This document shows, piece after piece, positions 5,986-8,104 of a stretch of 8,104 nt of DNA; positions within the stretch are counted from its first letter, which is position 1; each line of letters begins with the position of its first letter. This DNA comes from Pedobacter sp. UBA1951 (GTDB lineage Bacteria; Bacteroidota; Bacteroidia; Sphingobacteriales; Sphingobacteriaceae), in NCBI GenBank assembly GCA_002336465.1, contig DDEP01000240.1:1-8104 (forward strand). The letters run 5' to 3'. The position numbers and the translations under genes were made by a program. The notes under the pieces are model-generated. The model saw only the letters and a program-made list of their open reading frames with translations. It was not told the origin of the DNA and ran no database searches.

Positions 5986-7632
5986 ATGAGAAAGGCATTT
6001 ATTGCAATCGCAGCTTTCTTGGTTGCTTTTACCGTAATGTTAGGGTTGTATCAGCCATTTTTATGGTGGACTGCTATTTTTACAGGTCCGTTTGTTTTAC
6101 TAGGAATTTATGATCTCTACCAACCGAAACATAGTATCGTAAGAAACTATCCGGTTTTTGGTAGGTTAAGGTATTTCATGGAAAACATGAGACCTAAAGT
6201 GTATCAGTATTTTGTGGAGAGCGATACTAATGGTACTCCTTATAATCGCCTAAACAGATCTTTGATTTATCAGAGGGCAAAAAAAGAATTAGATACCATT
6301 CCTTTTGGAACGCAATTAAATGTTTATGATAACGGTTACGAATGGTTAAGTCATAGCATTATGGCTATAAGTCACCACGATTTAAATCTACAACCGAGGA
6401 TTACCGTAGGTGGGCCAGATTGTAAACAACCTTATTCTGCAAGTATCTACAATATATCAGCCATGAGTTTTGGTTCGTTGAGCCAGAATGCTGTATTGGC
6501 TTTAAATGGTGGTGCTAAATTAGGCGGTTTCGCACATAATACAGGCGAAGGTGGTATTAGTGATTACCATCGTCAAATGGGCGGAGACCTGATCTGGCAA
6601 ATAGGAACTGGATATTTTGGCTGCAGAAATGTAGATGGTACTTTTAATGGCGAGGCTTTTGCAGAAAGATCGCAAGACGATCAGGTTAAAATGGTCGAGA
6701 TCAAGATATCGCAAGGGGCAAAACCGGGTCATGGTGGTATGCTTCCAGGTAAGAAAGTAACACCTGAAGTAGCTCGTATCCGTTTGGTTCCTGAAGGAAA
6801 AGATGTATTGTCGCCTCCTTCGCATTCGGCTTTTTCTACACCATTGGAGTTAATGCATTTTGTAAAACGCTTAAGAGAATTATCAGGTGGTAAACCAGTA
6901 GGTATTAAATTGTGTATTGGTCGTAGAAGCGAATTTTTAGCCATCTGTAAAGCGATGATAGAAACGGGTATTTACGTAGATTTTATTACCGTAGATGGAG
7001 GAGAAGGTGGTACAGGTGCTGCCCCACAAGAATTCTCTAACTCTGTAGGTATGCCTTTACGTGATGGTATTGCCTTTGTTTATGATTCATTAGTTGGTTT
7101 TGACCTGAAAAAACATATCAAGATCATTGCATCGGGTAAAGTTTCAAGTGGTTTTGATTTGGTGAAAAATATTGCATTAGGTGCAGATATGTGTAATGCT
7201 GCCCGTGGAATGATGTTTGCCTTAGGTTGTATCCAAGCATTAGAGTGTAACAGCAATACTTGCCCTACAGGTGTTGCTACTCAAGACCCAAGTTTAATGA
7301 AAGGCTTGGTGGTTGAAGATAAGAAGGTAAGGGTTAAGAATTTCCACAACCTAACTGTTGCTAGTGCAGTTGAGTTATTAGGAGCCGCAGGCTTAAAAGA
7401 ACCAAGTCAGTTAACCCGTGCATATATCAATCGTAGGGTAACACAAAATGTAATACAGTCTTATTTAGAGACCTATCCTTACATACCAGCAGGTTCATTG
7501 TTGAAAACACCTTATCCTTCGAGATTTGAGTTGGGTATGGCCTTGAGTACACCAGAAAGCTTTTTACCTACAGACTATGTAGTTTCTCAGGAAGATTATC
7601 AAAAAGCTAATCCTTTCTCTAATCACGGTTAA
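5986..7632 (+). CDS. Membrane-anchored FMN-binding glutamate synthase-domain protein
   Basis: The 548-residue product starts with two hydrophobic segments (about 4-21 and 25-42) joined by a short turn, which should anchor it in the inner membrane. From about residue 140 it matches the FMN/iron-sulfur synthase domain of the large subunit of glutamate synthase: SAMSFGSLSQNA (158-169), HNTGEGG (184-190), KPGHGGMLPGKKV (246-258), LSPPSH (275-280), the phosphate-binding loop VDGGEGGTGAAP (336-347), IASGKV (381-386), and the 3Fe-4S cluster motif C-x5-C-x4-C with Cys415, Cys421 and Cys426. The N-terminal glutaminase domain and the C-terminal beta-helix of true GltB (about 1500 residues) are absent, and no NADPH-binding GltD subunit is nearby. 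It belongs to the stand-alone FMN-binding glutamate synthase family, whose substrate and electron partner are generally not established. Glutamate synthesis should not be assumed. The gene stands alone and ends before a bidirectional terminator. Confidence 0.93.
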   Translation: MRKAFIAIAAFLVAFTVMLGLYQPFLWWTAIFTGPFVLLGIYDLYQPKHSIVRNYPVFGRLRYFMENMRPKVYQYFVESDTNGTPYNRLNRSLIYQRAKKELDTIPFGTQLNVYDNGYEWLSHSIMAISHHDLNLQPRITVGGPDCKQPYSASIYNISAMSFGSLSQNAVLALNGGAKLGGFAHNTGEGGISDYHRQMGGDLIWQIGTGYFGCRNVDGTFNGEAFAERSQDDQVKMVEIKISQGAKPGHGGMLPGKKVTPEVARIRLVPEGKDVLSPPSHSAFSTPLELMHFVKRLRELSGGKPVGIKLCIGRRSEFLAICKAMIETGIYVDFITVDGGEGGTGAAPQEFSNSVGMPLRDGIAFVYDSLVGFDLKKHIKIIASGKVSSGFDLVKNIALGADMCNAARGMMFALGCIQALECNSNTCPTGVATQDPSLMKGLVVEDKKVRVKNFHNLTVASAVELLGAAGLKEPSQLTRAYINRRVTQNVIQSYLETYPYIPAGSLLKTPYPSRFELGMALSTPESFLPTDYVVSQEDYQKANPFSNHG

Positions 7633-7658
7633 TAATTAGTATTAAGTTATATTTAAAT

Positions 7659-7693
7659 AAAAAATCCCGCTAAATATTTAGCGGGATTTTTTT
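7659..7693. terminator. Bidirectional terminator between convergent genes
   Basis: A perfect palindrome (ATCCCGCTAAAT, 7664-7675, followed by its complement, 7676-7687) is preceded by A residues and followed by T residues (7687-7693). Each strand therefore shows a GC-rich stem with the TCCCGCTAA arm, a 4-base ATAT loop and a T-tract. It lies 26 bases past the stop of the plus-strand glutamate-synthase-like gene and 18 bases past the stop of the minus-strand asnS, so it can serve both. Confidence 0.93.
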
Positions 7694-7711
7694 ATGATAA
7701 TGTTATTGTAA

Positions 7712-8104
7712 TTAAAACTCAGCGCTTTTAGGGAAACGAGGGAATGCAATTACATCACGTATATTGGTCATACCAGTTACGAAAAGCACCAAACGTTCAA
7801 AGCCTAAGCCAAAACCAGCATGTGGAACAGTACCAAAGCGACGTGTATCTAAATACCACCATAATTCATCTTGAGGCACTCCCATTTCATTCATGCGCTT
7901 GGTAAGCACATCTAAACGTTCTTCACGTTGAGAACCACCAATCATCTCGCCAATACCCGGAAACAGAATGTCCATAGCGGCTACTGTTTTATCATCGTCG
8001 TTTAAGCGCATGTAAAACGATTTGATATCTTTAGGGTAATCTGTTAAGATAACCGGTTTTTTGAAATGTTTTTCTACGAGATAACGTTCATGTTCACTCT
8101 GCAG
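7712..8104 (-). CDS. asnS: Asparaginyl-tRNA synthetase, C-terminal 130 residues (partial)
   Basis: AsnRS is a cytoplasmic class II synthetase that joins asparagine to tRNA(Asn). The frame is open from the right edge and ends in TAA at 7712. The visible part begins LQSEHERYLVEKHF and includes LTDYPKDIKSFYMR (amino-acid binding region), MDILFPGIGEMIGGSQREER (part of the active site, with the conserved Glu), and class II motif 3, GFGLGFERLVLFVTGMTNIR, with its ATP-binding arginine in FERL, followed by the usual AsnRS ending VIAFPRFPKSAEF. AspRS relatives share the fold, but the TNIRDVIAFPR ending is characteristic of AsnRS. The anticodon-binding domain and motifs 1 and 2 lie beyond the window. 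No disruption is visible. An in-frame ATG at 8011 is internal and not the start. Confidence 0.95.
   Translation of the reverse strand: MQSEHERYLVEKHFKKPVILTDYPKDIKSFYMRLNDDDKTVAAMDILFPGIGEMIGGSQREERLDVLTKRMNEMGVPQDELWWYLDTRRFGTVPHAGFGLGFERLVLFVTGMTNIRDVIAFPRFPKSAEF

Noticed and set aside
6520..6944. Minus-strand open frames inside the glutamate-synthase-like gene
   Set aside because: They overlap a highly conserved plus-strand coding region in the antisense sense, and their translations look like random low-quality sequence.
8099..8104. The window ends exactly in a PstI site (CTGCAG), suggesting a cloned fragment
   Set aside because: The other end (CTAACA) is not a restriction site, and the site is a natural Leu-Gln codon pair of asnS. 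A single six-base match is weak evidence.

Overview
The window looks like ordinary chromosome from a low-GC member of the Bacteroidetes, probably of the Sphingobacteriaceae (Pedobacter-like). The evidence is a type IX secretion (T9SS) C-terminal sorting domain on a large secreted protein, promoter -7 elements of the Bacteroidetes type TAnnTTTG, starts without a clear Shine-Dalgarno sequence, and an intergenic palindromic sequence of the CTGAA-N5-TTCAG type that I associate with Pedobacter relatives. The genus is inferred, not shown.

Layout from left to right. (1) Positions 1-161 hold the first 53 codons of an unidentified exported protein on the minus strand, with a -7 promoter element just upstream. 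(2) Positions 162-662 have no gene. They contain a decayed palindromic repeat region (about 330-470), a small hairpin (478-493) and a minus-strand terminator (533-575). (3) nhaA, the Na+/H+ antiporter, lies on the minus strand. Its frame is broken by an apparent one-base deletion near 797-800, so the last transmembrane helix (663-797) is in another frame. (4) A strong minus-strand terminator (1864-1916) separates nhaA from the gene upstream of it. (5) 1939-5199, minus, encodes a 1086-residue multidomain extracellular nuclease/phosphatase-like protein with a signal peptide and a T9SS sorting domain. (6) 5266-5886, minus, encodes a YciO-type member of the Sua5/YrdC family. (7) Divergent from it, 5986-7632 on the plus strand encodes a membrane-anchored FMN/iron-sulfur glutamate-synthase-domain protein. 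(8) A perfect bidirectional terminator (7659-7693) lies between that gene and the convergent 3' end of asnS (asparaginyl-tRNA synthetase), which runs off the right edge.

The genes look like independent transcription units, most bounded by their own promoter or terminator, rather than one pathway. Three are basic cell functions (translation, tRNA-modification family, ion homeostasis), one is extracellular nutrient handling or adhesion, and one is a redox enzyme of uncertain substrate. I see no mobile element, CRISPR array, tRNA, rRNA, toxin-antitoxin or defence system. The observations most worth checking are the nhaA frameshift, the glutamate-synthase-like protein that lacks its usual partner domains, the nuclease architecture and the repeat region. 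I do not find a new biological system here.
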